A stretch of 6,859 bases of DNA from Candidatus Colicola caccequi (lineage in GTDB: Bacteria; Bacteroidota; Bacteroidia; Bacteroidales; Paludibacteraceae): the NCBI GenBank assembly GCA_018065205.1, contig JAGHTR010000104.1:1-6859 (forward strand), written 5' to 3'. Below, in pieces: positions 6,381-6,859 of this stretch; the first letter of the stretch is position 1, and each line of letters begins with the position of its first letter. A model generated the notes under the pieces. The model had not been told where the DNA came from, did not search any database, and was given only the letters and a program-made list of their open reading frames with translations. The translations under genes were made by a program, and so were the position numbers.

Positions 6381-6859
6381 GACAAGCCTCCTTTCCTTCG
6401 CAATGACCACAACATGCTCCTTCGTGATGATGTCCCTTACATGAATCTGCGGAATAGGTCTCTACACGCATGCTGGCTCCGGTCATCGCTTCTACCTGTT
6501 CGCCCTGTTGACCTTTCCAATCAATGTACGCTGCGTTGATAGCACGCAGGAAAGCGCGGGACGAGATAGTGGCTGCCGTAATAGCATCTACATCACCGCC
6601 GTCTTTGCTGACGGTAAATCGACCTGTAGCCTGACGACCCACAATATTTTGACCGGGTTTGGTGGTATCTTTGAACCACTCTACGATATGTGTGCCTAAG
6701 CCGGGTGTCTCTTGCTGCTCCAGCACTTCGTAACCTAAGATAGTGCCGTCTGCTGCAAAACCTACCATCAATCGAATCGGCCCACCAAAACCGTCGGCGG
6801 TGCATTCGATAGCGGTTCCCTCTTGACCATTTAATACCGCTATACGAGCAGCATTTTGT
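6373..6859 (-). CDS. rnfG: Rnf electron transport complex subunit G, flavoprotein (5' end off the window)
   Basis: The last 161 residues of RnfG, the periplasmic, membrane-anchored Rnf subunit carrying covalently bound FMN; the anchor helix lies off the window. The visible FMN_bind-type domain includes GYEVLEQQETPGLGTH and the flavin attachment region DAITAATISSRAF (starting at 6588). There the last Thr of TAAT (codon 6570-6568) aligns with the flavinylated Thr of the classical SGAT/TGAT motif; Ala replaces Gly. After the domain comes a second look-alike, EAMTGAS (6492-6472), then a 22-residue tail from 6441 with five Cys and five His. The reading frame is continuous to the right edge, so an internal Met at 6771 is not the start. 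It is followed by rnfE in the usual order. The identity is secure; the tail's role is inference. Confidence 0.94.
   Translation of the reverse strand, partial: QNAARIAVLNGQEGTAIECTADGFGGPIRLMVGFAADGTILGYEVLEQQETPGLGTHIVEWFKDTTKPGQNIVGRQATGRFTVSKDGGDVDAITAATISSRAFLRAINAAYIDWKGQQGEQVEAMTGASMRVETYSADSCKGHHHEGACCGHCEGKEACHE
6387..6394 (-). promoter_or_regulatory. Strong Shine-Dalgarno for rnfE
   Basis: AAAGGAGG on the minus strand ends 6 nt before the rnfE ATG (6380-6378) and lies inside the 3' end of rnfG, where it encodes part of the tail (GKEA). No other gene start in the window has such a site. It decides the rnfE start and fits re-initiation after rnfG. Confidence 0.8.

Noticed and set aside
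5787..6410. Longer rnfE starting at ATG 6410
   Set aside because: It would add ten residues not seen in the family and would ignore the well-placed Shine-Dalgarno before ATG 6380.
6373..6771. rnfG starting at an internal Met (6771)
   Set aside because: The frame continues upstream to the window edge with RnfG-like sequence, and the membrane anchor must lie before it.

Overview
The window looks like a piece of a Bacteroidota (most likely Bacteroidales) chromosome. The grounds are the Rnf gene order G-E-A, the style of the Rnf and TolC/HlyD proteins, the near absence of Shine-Dalgarno sequences, and AT-rich leaders in front of ATG codons. By eye the base composition is moderate and even across the window, with no sign of a transferred segment. 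Genus cannot be fixed from this sequence alone.

All genes lie on the minus strand, so the biological order runs from right to left. First comes the 3' part of an Rnf operon: rnfG (5' end off the window, 6859 to 6373), rnfE (6380 to 5787) and rnfA (5729 to 5133). These are subunits of the membrane ferredoxin:NAD+ oxidoreductase that couples electron transfer to ion pumping. The three conserved membrane cysteine motifs and the covalent-flavin site are visible. Only 16 nt after rnfA a second module starts: a TolC-like outer membrane channel (5116 to 3707), a HlyD-type periplasmic adaptor (3647 to 2643), and two paralogous ABC-2 permeases (2629 to 1448, and 1451 running off the left edge). The last two overlap by ATGA. 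Together they would form an envelope-spanning exporter of the YbhFSR/YhiI-YhhJ kind. No ATPase gene is visible in the window.

There is no gene-free stretch longer than 60 nt. The two longest gaps, rnfE-rnfA and tolC-hlyD, carry the only clear non-coding structure. This is a short palindrome (minus-strand core AGTGCTTAGAGCAC) within a 23-bp unit, present as three degenerate tandem units between rnfE and rnfA and as one further good copy at the tolC stop codon. A hexanucleotide array (CGAAAA-type) sits beside that last copy, just upstream of the hlyD start.

Other details worth reading are a Cys/His-rich tail on RnfG preceded by a second flavinylation-like motif, a strong Shine-Dalgarno for rnfE inside rnfG, and charged helical extensions at both ends of the second permease. 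The gene content is otherwise of known families. I see no convincing evidence of a wholly new system. The repeats and the RnfG tail are the best leads.
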